This document shows, piece after piece, positions 1 through 6,596 of a stretch of DNA of 9,136 nt. Position 1 is the stretch's first letter, and every line of letters begins with the position of its first letter. Location: assembly GCA_035412805.1 (NCBI GenBank), contig DAONVO010000091.1, positions 1-9,136 of the forward strand, given 5' to 3'. A program made the translations under genes and the position numbers. Under the pieces are notes generated by a model. It was given only the letters and a program-made list of their open reading frames with translations, was not told where the DNA came from and ran no database searches. The stretch comes from DTU018 sp029550685. GTDB lineage: Bacteria; Bacillota; Syntrophomonadia; Syntrophomonadales; Syntrophomonadaceae.

Positions 1-21
1 TATTTCGGCATTATAATCCAT
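1..21 (-). CDS. Possible start of a divergent gene, cut by window edge
   Basis: On the minus strand a frame is open from an ATG at 54-52 to the window edge (18 codons, beginning MSQSVAIYED). The more likely start is the in-frame ATG at 21-19, because a GAGG Shine-Dalgarno sequence lies five bases before it; the ATG at 54 has no good one. A promoter-like pair (TTGATA at 81-76, TATATG at 57-52) and a perfect dyad sit at suitable distances upstream. An open stretch this short can occur by chance, and the product is not recognisable. This is an inference from the combination of signals. Confidence 0.25.
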
Positions 22-47
22 TAAATCCTCATAAATAGCTACAGATT

Positions 48-65
48 GTGACATATAGATGTCAC
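48..65. promoter_or_regulatory. Perfect 7-bp dyad, possible operator
   Basis: GTGACAT (48-54) and ATGTCAC (59-65) are perfect inverted repeats around a four-base centre. No T-run follows on the + strand, so this does not look like a terminator. It lies between the left edge and the cas operon and overlaps the candidate leftward -10 box, which suggests a repressor binding site. The half-site spacing (TGTGA-N10-TCACT) does not fit the Crp consensus (N6). The cognate protein is unknown. Confidence 0.35.
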
Positions 66-81
66 TAATTTATGGTATCAA
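52..81 (-). promoter_or_regulatory. Candidate sigma-A promoter facing left
   Basis: Reading the minus strand, TTGATA (81-76, five of six matches to TTGACA) is followed after 18 bases by TATATG (57-52, four of six matches to TATAAT). It would start transcription near position 45, about 24 bases before the candidate ATG at 21-19. The -10 element lies inside the 48-65 dyad, a layout typical of repression. Prediction by eye only. Confidence 0.25.
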
Positions 82-224
82 GTGAATATGCGGGAAAAAC
101 GTGGGAGGTGAAAGGAATAACTAAAAGAAAGTTGAATATTTGCAATAAGTGTATTTGTTAGGAGAAAATAGGAAGCATGGTGATAATTGAGAAACGCAAC
201 AATTAAAATGGGAGGTGAGAATAG

Positions 225-1682
225 ATGGGATTTTTGCAGGCGATGCAGCAAATGGGGCAAAGTGAAAATAAGCAGGGATTGGAGCCTTACCTGGTAAGAC
301 CTATGAACAAAGACGGTAAAGAAATAAGGGTTTGGTTAAAGGTTCAGGGGGATTGGCGCCAGGATACTTTAGATATTATCGGAGTAACTCGTTTGGATAT
401 AGCCGACTATAACGCCAGTGCAGTTCCTCTAAAGAAATATATGTATAGGAAACCGCCCTCCCAGACCACATCGTCGTTTTCCCCCATACATCTGACTGGC
501 TCATTGAAAAATGATGCTGAAAAAAACCGGGAACTATTTTGCCCACCTGATTGGGAACAGAACAAAGATACCCATTTTGCCAAAATGAAGAATCGTATCC
601 TAGACGCATACGAAAGAGAAGGAATATTTACCTCTGGGTCAGTCGACCGCATTTTTCAGGGGATGGAAGAAAAAATTGATGCGATCCTGCCTGATTTGGA
701 CAATAAGCAGTCTTATATGGTGGTATTTGTAATAGATGATAATGGTGAGCCGATCTATCCAGGTGAGGTACCTACCTTTGAAAAATTTTTCGTCCGCAAG
801 CTGGAACAAAGTCTTGCTGGTGGGAAACAAGCTCCCAAGAAGAAGAAAAGTACAGTGAATGTCGGCCACAAGCAGAGTTGCAGTATTTGTGGGAGTCAAA
901 TGTCCAGCGGTATCACCCTGGATCGGGTATTTAAATTCGCTACTTTTGATAAGTTATCTGTTTTAGCTGGTTTGGACAAGCAAGAGATTCCTTACAGTTT
1001 CTCCGTTTGTAAAACCTGTTTTGAGCAAATTTCCTCTGGGAGGGAAAAGACAGACCGCTTGCTTGTCAGAAGGGGAATATTGAATGATATTTTGGTCTGG
1101 GCAATACCAGAGGCTGTAGGGGAGAAATCCTCTGACATATTCGAAAAATTTTTATACTCCTGGGAAGAAAAGCTGGATAGAAGTGACGTAGCTGGTTTGG
1201 AAGAAAACATAGAAGCTAAATATTTTTCCCGCCTGGCCCGTATTGGACAGGGCTTGATATTTCATTTTGTATTCTGGCAGCAGAATAACGCTCAGGAGAT
1301 AGTACATCTGATGGTGGAAGATGTGCCTCCGGAGAGGCTGGCCCGCCTTGAATCTGTATGGCAGCAGGTGAACAAGGAATATGCCGGATGGGCCAAGGAT
1401 ACTGATTTGGATGCAGCTATCCGCAGTTTGCATGCTACTCTGAATGCTTTTGCCGGGAAGAGTAACTCGGACAAAATGGTTTTCCGGGATTTTGCTTTGC
1501 AGGTCATTGGCAGTATGCTGCAGGGAGAAACCTTGCCGGTGGAAATGTTCAAACAGTTAATTGTCACTAGAATTCCCCGTTTGATTTTCGAGGGCAATAC
1601 CCGGGATGCTTATTTATCTATGCGATTTGCAGAGTTATGGGTGGAATATATGTATCGACTTAATCAGGAGGTGAACAAATGA
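225..1682 (+). CDS. cas8b: Type I-B Cascade large subunit Cas8b, TM1802-like, lacking the C-terminal small-subunit region
   Basis: This is the likely large subunit of the type I-B Cascade complex, which recognises the PAM and supports target binding. The 485-aa protein has a zinc-ribbon pattern, C219-x2-C222 and C262-x2-C265, preceded by a lysine-rich linker (about 201-208), and a downstream segment with the VEDVPPERLARLE motif (364-376) that I associate with TM1802-type Cas8b. Family members normally run to about 550-650 aa; this one plus the next gene totals 629 aa, so the gene appears split before the C-terminal helical domain. The ATG at 225 has a strong GGAGGTGA site (211-218) six bases upstream. 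Its TGA overlaps the next start codon as ATGA. The position at the head of a cas7-cas5-cas3 operon strongly supports the call; assignment to TM1802 rather than another Cas8b branch is less sure. Confidence 0.85.
   Translation: MGFLQAMQQMGQSENKQGLEPYLVRPMNKDGKEIRVWLKVQGDWRQDTLDIIGVTRLDIADYNASAVPLKKYMYRKPPSQTTSSFSPIHLTGSLKNDAEKNRELFCPPDWEQNKDTHFAKMKNRILDAYEREGIFTSGSVDRIFQGMEEKIDAILPDLDNKQSYMVVFVIDDNGEPIYPGEVPTFEKFFVRKLEQSLAGGKQAPKKKKSTVNVGHKQSCSICGSQMSSGITLDRVFKFATFDKLSVLAGLDKQEIPYSFSVCKTCFEQISSGREKTDRLLVRRGILNDILVWAIPEAVGEKSSDIFEKFLYSWEEKLDRSDVAGLEENIEAKYFSRLARIGQGLIFHFVFWQQNNAQEIVHLMVEDVPPERLARLESVWQQVNKEYAGWAKDTDLDAAIRSLHATLNAFAGKSNSDKMVFRDFALQVIGSMLQGETLPVEMFKQLIVTRIPRLIFEGNTRDAYLSMRFAELWVEYMYRLNQEVNK
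1666..1673 (+). promoter_or_regulatory. Strong Shine-Dalgarno site of the separate cas11b gene
   Basis: AGGAGGTG, a near-perfect anti-16S match, lies in the last codons of cas8b, five bases before the ATG at 1679. Together with the ATGA overlap it indicates efficient independent or coupled translation of the small subunit, which Cascade needs in several copies per complex. Confidence 0.8.
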
Positions 1683-2113
1683 ACCTGGAATTTTTCTCTA
1701 AATTCCACGATCCTTATATGCAAACTCCAGCAGGGCAAGGAGTGTTTTTAGCGGGAGTTTTACTGGGCTACATGGCATACCGGCAAGCAGGCAAAGACGG
1801 GGATGTAAGCCAAAGCCCGATCTTTAAGCAAATTCAGTTTGGACGAATGGATATGGTCAACTTGAAAAGACTTCTGAGCCGGGTTCCGACTCTGCTGGCT
1901 GCTTACAGGGAAGATATGAAATATACGAATCTGATGTCGCAGCTTAGTGCAGCTGCTACTAAATTAATACTGCAATCAGCAGATGAAGAATTGGGCACAA
2001 ACGGAAACTTTGCTTTTGCTGCAGGATTTTTAAATGCCAATTCCTATTTTTGGGATATATTCCCTGTGAACCAAAAGGATGCTCAATCAGAAGACGGAAA
2101 GGAGGAGGCATAA
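1679..2113 (+). CDS. cas11b: Stand-alone type I-B Cascade small subunit, Cas11b-like
   Basis: The 144-aa protein resembles the C-terminal part of Cas8b/Csh1 rather than an unrelated protein. An opening segment NLEFFSKFHDPYM is followed by a hydrophobic GVFLAGVLLGYMAYRQ helix (21-36), a helical middle with SPIFKQI (46-52) and RLLSRVPTLLAAY (64-76), and a C-terminal FAFAAGFLNANSYFW block (111-125) like the end of Csh1. In type I-B the small subunit Cas11 is known to be produced by internal translation of the 3' end of cas8b and to line the belly of Cascade. Here it is its own gene, starting at an ATGA overlap with cas8b and with its own strong ribosome binding site. It is one base from cas7 (TAA 2111-2113, ATG 2115). 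The role is inferred from position, size and resemblance. Confidence 0.75.
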   Translation: MNLEFFSKFHDPYMQTPAGQGVFLAGVLLGYMAYRQAGKDGDVSQSPIFKQIQFGRMDMVNLKRLLSRVPTLLAAYREDMKYTNLMSQLSAAATKLILQSADEELGTNGNFAFAAGFLNANSYFWDIFPVNQKDAQSEDGKEEA

Positions 2114-2114
2114 T

Positions 2115-3020
2115 ATGGCCTTTAATCAAAGAAAAGAGTATTTATTTCTGTATACGGTCAAGGATGCTAATCCCAATGGTGATCCGTTAAATGAGAATCA
2201 TCCACGCTATGATAAAGATACTGCTCAAGCCATGTCCTCTGATGTACGCATAAAAAGGACTATTCGGGATGAATGGGTGCGAGAAGGAGAGACAGTTTTT
2301 GTTGATGGTAAACCTAAATCCCTGAAAACTCGATTTGAAGAACTAAAGCAAGAGACCGGCAAAGATGATGCTCGGAAAATTATGCAGGAATGTCTCGATG
2401 TAAGACTGTTTGGAGTTACCTTTGCATTGGGCAAAGAAGCTTTTGCTTGGACGGGTCCGGTTCAATTCAAGTGGGGCAGGTCTTTACATAGTGCCACTTT
2501 TGAATTTGTTCAAGGAACGGCCGCTTTTGCTACGGAACGTGGGGGAGCGGACAGTCAACAGCGCTCTTTCCGCAATGAATATTTGGTACCCTTTGCTTTG
2601 ATGGGGGTATATGGCATAGCCAATCAAAACGCCAGTGAGGAAACTGGTGCCAGCGAAGCTGACCTGCAAAAACTGGTGGATGGCTTGTGGCATGGAACGG
2701 ACAACCTCATTACCCGGAGTAAAAATGAACATAAATCCCGTCTGTTGATTGAAATCACCTATAAAGAAGGATTCCATGGCAAAATTGGAGCTCTGGATGA
2801 CAAAATCACCCTGTTGGACCGGGACGGTAAAGAAATGGACAGTCAAAAACAAAAGGCTGTGCGCAGCCTGCAGGAATTAAGCCTGGATATCGGTGACCTG
2901 CTGAAGGCCATTGAAGCCAAAAAGGATGCGATAGCTTCCATCAAGGTTATAACTGATGGAGAACTCAAGATTATACAGGAAGAAGAGCTAAAAGGAATCA
3001 GCCAAGTTGAAGTGAGGTGA
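2115..3020 (+). CDS. cas7: Type I-B Cascade backbone subunit Cas7 (Csh2 family)
   Basis: Cas7 is a RAMP protein that polymerises along the crRNA spacer to form the Cascade backbone. The 301-aa product carries family hallmarks in order: KDANPNGDP (16-24), SDVRIKRTIRD (42-52), DVRLFGVTF (95-103), GPVQFKWGRSLH (114-125), RNEYLVPFALMGVYGIANQ (153-171) and LWHGTDNLITRSKNEHKS (191-208). An upstream in-frame ATG at 2079 would add 12 residues, but it lies within cas11b; the ATG at 2115 has GGAGGAGG (2101-2108) six bases before it and gives a normal N-terminus. The stop overlaps the cas5 start by one base. Confidence 0.93.
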   Translation: MAFNQRKEYLFLYTVKDANPNGDPLNENHPRYDKDTAQAMSSDVRIKRTIRDEWVREGETVFVDGKPKSLKTRFEELKQETGKDDARKIMQECLDVRLFGVTFALGKEAFAWTGPVQFKWGRSLHSATFEFVQGTAAFATERGGADSQQRSFRNEYLVPFALMGVYGIANQNASEETGASEADLQKLVDGLWHGTDNLITRSKNEHKSRLLIEITYKEGFHGKIGALDDKITLLDRDGKEMDSQKQKAVRSLQELSLDIGDLLKAIEAKKDAIASIKVITDGELKIIQEEELKGISQVEVR

Positions 3021-3751
3021 TGGGGGTGGTCCTAGTTTTTGATATTGAGGGAGATATGGCACTGTTCCGAAAGCCCTATACTACTACTTCTATGGTGTCA
3101 TACCCTTTTCCCCCACCCACAGCTGTTGCCGGTATGTTAGGAGCTATAGTTGGGATCAACCATGAAGCCAGCCAGAATGCTAAGAATGCCCGGTACTGGG
3201 ACAAAATGAAGGGCGTCCAGATAGGCATAGCCATGCAGAGTCCTCTGCGCTGGATCAATACAGCCGTTAACTTGATGAAGTTAAAGACTCTGAATGAAAA
3301 AATGACTGAACATATACAGGTAAAGCATCAGTTGGTAAAAAAGCCCCGTTACCGCATTTACGTTAAGGGAGGAGAAATTTACTCCGAACTAAAGCATAGG
3401 CTGGAGCGGGAAGAGTTCATCTATACCCCTTGCCTGGGAGCAGCCTATGCTCTGGCAACAATAACATACCTGGGAGAGTATGAGGCCGTCGCTGCTGATC
3501 CGGCGGCGGGATTCAATACCATTGTCCCGGCCTATGAAGGTTTGGAACTGGACATTGTCCGGTCTGGTTCAGTATTTAGTGAGCAGGTACCGGTACAGTT
3601 GACCAATTCCCGGCGCCTAAGCCATACCATTCTGGTTTATTATACTCCCCCTAATAAAGAAGAAAAACCTGTATTATATGTGCGCAATCAAGGGGAGCTG
3701 CAGAGCAGCATGGTGAACGGGGAAAAGGTGGCCTGGTTCAATGCTTGGTAA
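3020..3751 (+). CDS. cas5: Type I-B Cascade subunit Cas5
   Basis: Cas5 is the RAMP subunit that caps the crRNA 5' handle and contacts Cas8b. The 243-aa product starts with the expected beta strand and motif, VLVFDIEGDMALFRKPYTTT (4-23), followed by SYPFPPPTAVAGMLGAI (27-43), the family's proline-rich and glycine-rich loop. A GTG at 3017 directly precedes the ATG at 3020 and could also serve; the ATG, in a TGATG overlap with the cas7 stop, is preferred. The ribosome binding site is weak (GTGAGG at 3012-3017, very close), so translation is probably coupled to cas7. The gene overlaps cas3 by 11 bases. Confidence 0.9.
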   Translation: MGVVLVFDIEGDMALFRKPYTTTSMVSYPFPPPTAVAGMLGAIVGINHEASQNAKNARYWDKMKGVQIGIAMQSPLRWINTAVNLMKLKTLNEKMTEHIQVKHQLVKKPRYRIYVKGGEIYSELKHRLEREEFIYTPCLGAAYALATITYLGEYEAVAADPAAGFNTIVPAYEGLELDIVRSGSVFSEQVPVQLTNSRRLSHTILVYYTPPNKEEKPVLYVRNQGELQSSMVNGEKVAWFNAW

Positions 3752-6068
3752 AGCTTGCAGCCATCCTGGTAAACCGCTGGAAGACCACCTTATCAATACT
3801 TTTAACATAGCTCGATCTTTGGCTGAGCATTACGGGCTTAACCTGGATGAAAACGAACAGTACTCTATTCTGATCCACGATATTGGCAAGGCACATCCTG
3901 CTTTTCAAAAGCGGTTGTGCCGTTCCTGCTCCCAGGCTAATACCTGCCCAGAAGCCAATCGTGCCTCAACTGAACATGCTTACAATGGCCATGCCAATCC
4001 CTCCGCCAGTCTTGTAATGGCTAATACCAAGAACTTTATCCTGGCAGAAACTGTACGGAGGCATCATGGTGCTTTACAAGACCTGGATGAAATAAAAAGA
4101 CACTGGGTCAGTGGAGAATATTCCGAATTTATAGAGGAGTTAAAAACCCTCCATCCCTGGCCGGGAATGATTAAGCTGGGGATATGGGATTCCGTACCTG
4201 TAGATTTTGCCGAAGGTTTTCCCGAGCAAGAAAGCTGGGAAGACCTGTGCTTTGACCAACTGGAGATATTCCTGCCTGTTAAGGATCATCAGGCAATGAG
4301 CCAGTTATGGCTGGAACTGCGCAAGTTGTACTCCCTTTTAGTTACCGCTGATCGTTGGGATGCCACCGTATCCAGTGATTGGCAACCGCAGAAATTACGC
4401 CATAATCCCCAGAAATTTGAAGACTTTATTAAACAAAAGCATGACCAGGCTCAGCAAAGGGGTATCAATGACTTAGCCAAGTGGCGCAGCCAGTTATATG
4501 AAAAGGTCATCAGCAATGCGGAGCAGGTTATGCAGCGACCAGACCTGTATACTTTAAGTCTGCCTACCGGTGCCGGTAAAACCCTCATTGGCTTGGCCAT
4601 AGCAGCTCTGGCAGCGGAACGGTTTCAAGCCACTGGAATAATTTATGTCCTACCTTTTATAAGCCTGGTTGACCAGAATGCTGAAGTAGCAAAACAACTA
4701 TTTGAGCAGGTCCAAGAAGACCATTCTTTAGCCTACGGAGAAGAAAAATACGAAGATTATGCGGACAAAAAATGGGGAGAATTTTTAACCTTCTTCCGGT
4801 ACTGGGATATGCCCATCGTGGTAACAACCCTTGCAAAATTCTGGGAGACGCTATACTCTCCCCGGGCTAATGACACCATGAGTTTTCATCGCTTAAGCCG
4901 GGCAGTAGTGGTACTTGACGAACCTCAGACCATTCCTGCGGAGTACTGGGAAGGTTTGGGCAAGACCTTAGAACTGCTTAACCAGCAATGGCATACTACC
5001 TTTATCCTGATGACCGCAACCCAGCCAGCTATTGTACAGGGAACGGAACTGGCCCCGGAAAAGGTATTTTTCCCCAAGAACCGTCACCGGATAATCTGGG
5101 ATGATAAGCCCCTGCATGTCCGCCAACTGCCGGATTTTTTAGATGAACGGGGCTGGCGGGAACGAGACAGCCTGATAATCGTAAATACCCGTGAAGCCGC
5201 TCTGCGTACCTATTTGGCAGCTCGGGAAAGAAACCTTCCCGCATTTCTGCTGTCTCGCTGGCTTACTCCCTGGGATCGGCAGCACATCTTGGAAGAACTC
5301 TTGAGACTGGAACAGGCAGGCAAACCCCGGTGTCTGATCGCCACCCAGGTGGTGGAAGCAGGGGTTGATCTGGACTTTGACCTGGTTTTCCGGGATTTAG
5401 CGCCCTTTGACAGCATTGTCCAGGCGGCCGGACGGTGCAACCGCCATGCCAAACGGGATAAGCCGGGCGAACTGTGGGTGGCAGAGCTGGAGGATGATGA
5501 AGATAGAGATCGTTCTTTAGCTTCCTATGTATATCGCAGCACATTGTTGAACCAGACCAGAAATCTCCTGCAAGAATATATGACTTTCTCGGAAGACCAG
5601 ATTGCATTGGCTGTAGTAGAATATTATCACCGTTTGAGTAACTCCGTTATTCCCGATGAACTATGGACGGATGTTGTTAAAGGACACTGGGGTACTGTCC
5701 ACCCCTTATACCCGGAGCAAATACCTGAGGATTCCCTGCTAATAGATAGAGACGGAAGCGTAGCTAAGTTGCTGGAAGAGCTCCAGTCCCTCCCCCTGAC
5801 AATAGAAAACCTGTCCAGGAGACGAACCATTAACCGCCTTCTCAGCCAGCATGCTATAAACGTACGGCCCAAACTCCTGGAAGAATGGGAAAACCGACTG
5901 GGTGGATTTATGATAGGTGATAAGCAAGAAATATTAACCAGGACTGCCTCCTGGTGGCTATTGCATCCGCCGGGTATTGAAAAGGTTTATTCCCCAGAGG
6001 CTGGTTTTATTCCTCTTAAATATAGCGAGCAATACGCATTGCTGGGCCCCAAAGGAGCTAATCCATGA
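3741..6068 (+). CDS. cas3: Cas3 with fused HD nuclease and helicase
   Basis: Cas3 is recruited by Cascade to nick, unwind and degrade target DNA 3' to 5'. The 775-aa protein has an N-terminal HD nuclease domain (H8, H16, the H46-D47 pair in LIHDIGKAH, H108-H109 in RRHHG, D204 in TADRW), then an SF2 helicase: Walker A LPTGAGKT (274-281), DEPQ box (393-396), motif III TAT (425-427), and motif VI QAAGRCNR (561-568) preceded by ATQVVEAGVDLD. All catalytic motifs look intact and the length is normal. C60, C63 and C69 form a Cys cluster between the HD pair and the next histidines, possibly binding zinc. The ATG at 3741 lies inside the end of cas5, with GGGGAAAAGGTGG (3720-3732) before it. Its TGA at 6066-6068 sits in the duplicated junction with cas4. 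Confidence 0.96.
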   Translation: MLGKACSHPGKPLEDHLINTFNIARSLAEHYGLNLDENEQYSILIHDIGKAHPAFQKRLCRSCSQANTCPEANRASTEHAYNGHANPSASLVMANTKNFILAETVRRHHGALQDLDEIKRHWVSGEYSEFIEELKTLHPWPGMIKLGIWDSVPVDFAEGFPEQESWEDLCFDQLEIFLPVKDHQAMSQLWLELRKLYSLLVTADRWDATVSSDWQPQKLRHNPQKFEDFIKQKHDQAQQRGINDLAKWRSQLYEKVISNAEQVMQRPDLYTLSLPTGAGKTLIGLAIAALAAERFQATGIIYVLPFISLVDQNAEVAKQLFEQVQEDHSLAYGEEKYEDYADKKWGEFLTFFRYWDMPIVVTTLAKFWETLYSPRANDTMSFHRLSRAVVVLDEPQTIPAEYWEGLGKTLELLNQQWHTTFILMTATQPAIVQGTELAPEKVFFPKNRHRIIWDDKPLHVRQLPDFLDERGWRERDSLIIVNTREAALRTYLAARERNLPAFLLSRWLTPWDRQHILEELLRLEQAGKPRCLIATQVVEAGVDLDFDLVFRDLAPFDSIVQAAGRCNRHAKRDKPGELWVAELEDDEDRDRSLASYVYRSTLLNQTRNLLQEYMTFSEDQIALAVVEYYHRLSNSVIPDELWTDVVKGHWGTVHPLYPEQIPEDSLLIDRDGSVAKLLEELQSLPLTIENLSRRRTINRLLSQHAINVRPKLLEEWENRLGGFMIGDKQEILTRTASWWLLHPPGIEKVYSPEAGFIPLKYSEQYALLGPKGANP

Positions 6069-6078
6069 GAGATGAGAG
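6065..6078 (+). repeat. 7-bp tandem duplication at the cas3/cas4 junction
   Basis: ATGAGAG occurs twice in direct succession (6065-6071 and 6072-6078). The first copy holds the cas3 stop TGA and an out-of-frame ATG; the second holds the cas4 start. The AAAGGAG site (6051-6057) is seven bases from the first ATG but 14 from the second. Confidence 0.85.
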
Positions 6079-6578
6079 ACTCGGACTTTCAGGTTAATGG
6101 AACCCTTATTTGGTACTACTACATTTGCAAGCGGCAAGTGTGGCTGATGGCTCATGCGCTGGTTCCAGATCAAGATGATGAGAATATCAGGCAGGGGAGA
6201 GATATTCAGGAGTTCAGGTATCCCCGCGATCAAAAGGAGATAAGCCTGGGTCACGTTAAGATTGACATGATGCGCAGTGAAAAAGGCCAGTTGGTAATAG
6301 GCGAAATCAAAAAAAGCTCACGGTTTTTAACCAGTGCTACCCGGCAGGTGCAATTTTACTTATGGCAGTTTGAGCAGATGGGTATCGAAGCCCGAGCCGA
6401 GCTGTTTATTCCTGAAGAACGGAAGCGTTTTGAAGTAACCCTAGATGAAGAAGCGCGCCAGGAACTGCATGCAGCGGAAAAGGAAATCACGGATATAGCG
6501 CATCAACCATCCCCTCCGCCAGCAGAGAAGATCAATTGGTGTAAATCCTGTGCCTATGCGGAGTTTTGCTGGGCTTAG
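6072..6578 (+). CDS. cas4: Cas4 adaptation exonuclease with iron-sulfur cluster
   Basis: Cas4 works with Cas1-Cas2 to trim and orient prespacers by their PAM. The 168-aa protein is of the short type I-B class. It begins with NGTLIWYYYICKRQVW and has RecB-like nuclease motifs D65 (KIDMM), E78 and K80 (GEIKKS) and the Q92-x3-Y96 motif. Four cysteines, C19, C157, C160 and C166, fit the 4Fe-4S cluster. The residue where most relatives have a metal-binding histidine (usual motif GRxIHE) appears to be Gln46 (GRDIQE), so activity may be altered. The ATG at 6072 is the only start in this frame that keeps the conserved N-terminus, but the preceding 7-bp duplication leaves it 14 bases from its GGAG site. 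Three bases separate it from the cas3 stop. Confidence 0.93.
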   Translation: MRDSDFQVNGTLIWYYYICKRQVWLMAHALVPDQDDENIRQGRDIQEFRYPRDQKEISLGHVKIDMMRSEKGQLVIGEIKKSSRFLTSATRQVQFYLWQFEQMGIEARAELFIPEERKRFEVTLDEEARQELHAAEKEITDIAHQPSPPPAEKINWCKSCAYAEFCWA

Positions 6579-6596
6579 ATATTGGGTGATGGATGT

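Larger units (their letters stand above)
1..224. promoter_or_regulatory. Region upstream of the cas operon
   Basis: This AT-rich stretch should hold the promoter of the cas operon, but I see no convincing one on the + strand. The best pairs are TTGCAA (140-145) with GAAAAT (164-169) at 18 bases, and a TATAAT at 12-17 whose -35 would fall at or beyond the window edge. GGGAGGTGA occurs twice (103-111 and 210-218); only the second precedes a start codon. A 9-codon frame (ATG 177-179, stop 204-206) lies just before the cas8b ribosome binding site. No long + strand gene is present. Confidence 0.4.

Noticed and set aside
47..66. Crp/Fnr-type binding site
   Set aside because: The half-sites TGTGA and TCACT are ten bases apart rather than the six expected for Crp.
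103..120. GGGAGGTGAAAGGA, a strong ribosome-binding-like sequence
   Set aside because: No start codon lies within usable distance; the same 9-mer at 210-218 is the one serving cas8b.
78..260. 60-aa minus-strand frame over the region upstream of cas8b
   Set aside because: It overlaps the cas8b start and its ribosome binding site, and its product (rich in His, Phe, Leu, Ser) looks like translated non-coding DNA.
2079..2114. Upstream start for cas7
   Set aside because: It would add 12 charged residues within cas11b; the ATG at 2115 has a far better site and a normal N-terminus.
5210..5607. Minus-strand frames of 80 and 114 aa inside cas3
   Set aside because: They lie opposite the most conserved cas3 helicase motifs and have compositions typical of antisense shadows.
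6582..6596. TTG start for cas1
   Set aside because: It would add five non-conserved residues and overlap the likely ribosome binding site of the ATG at 6597.
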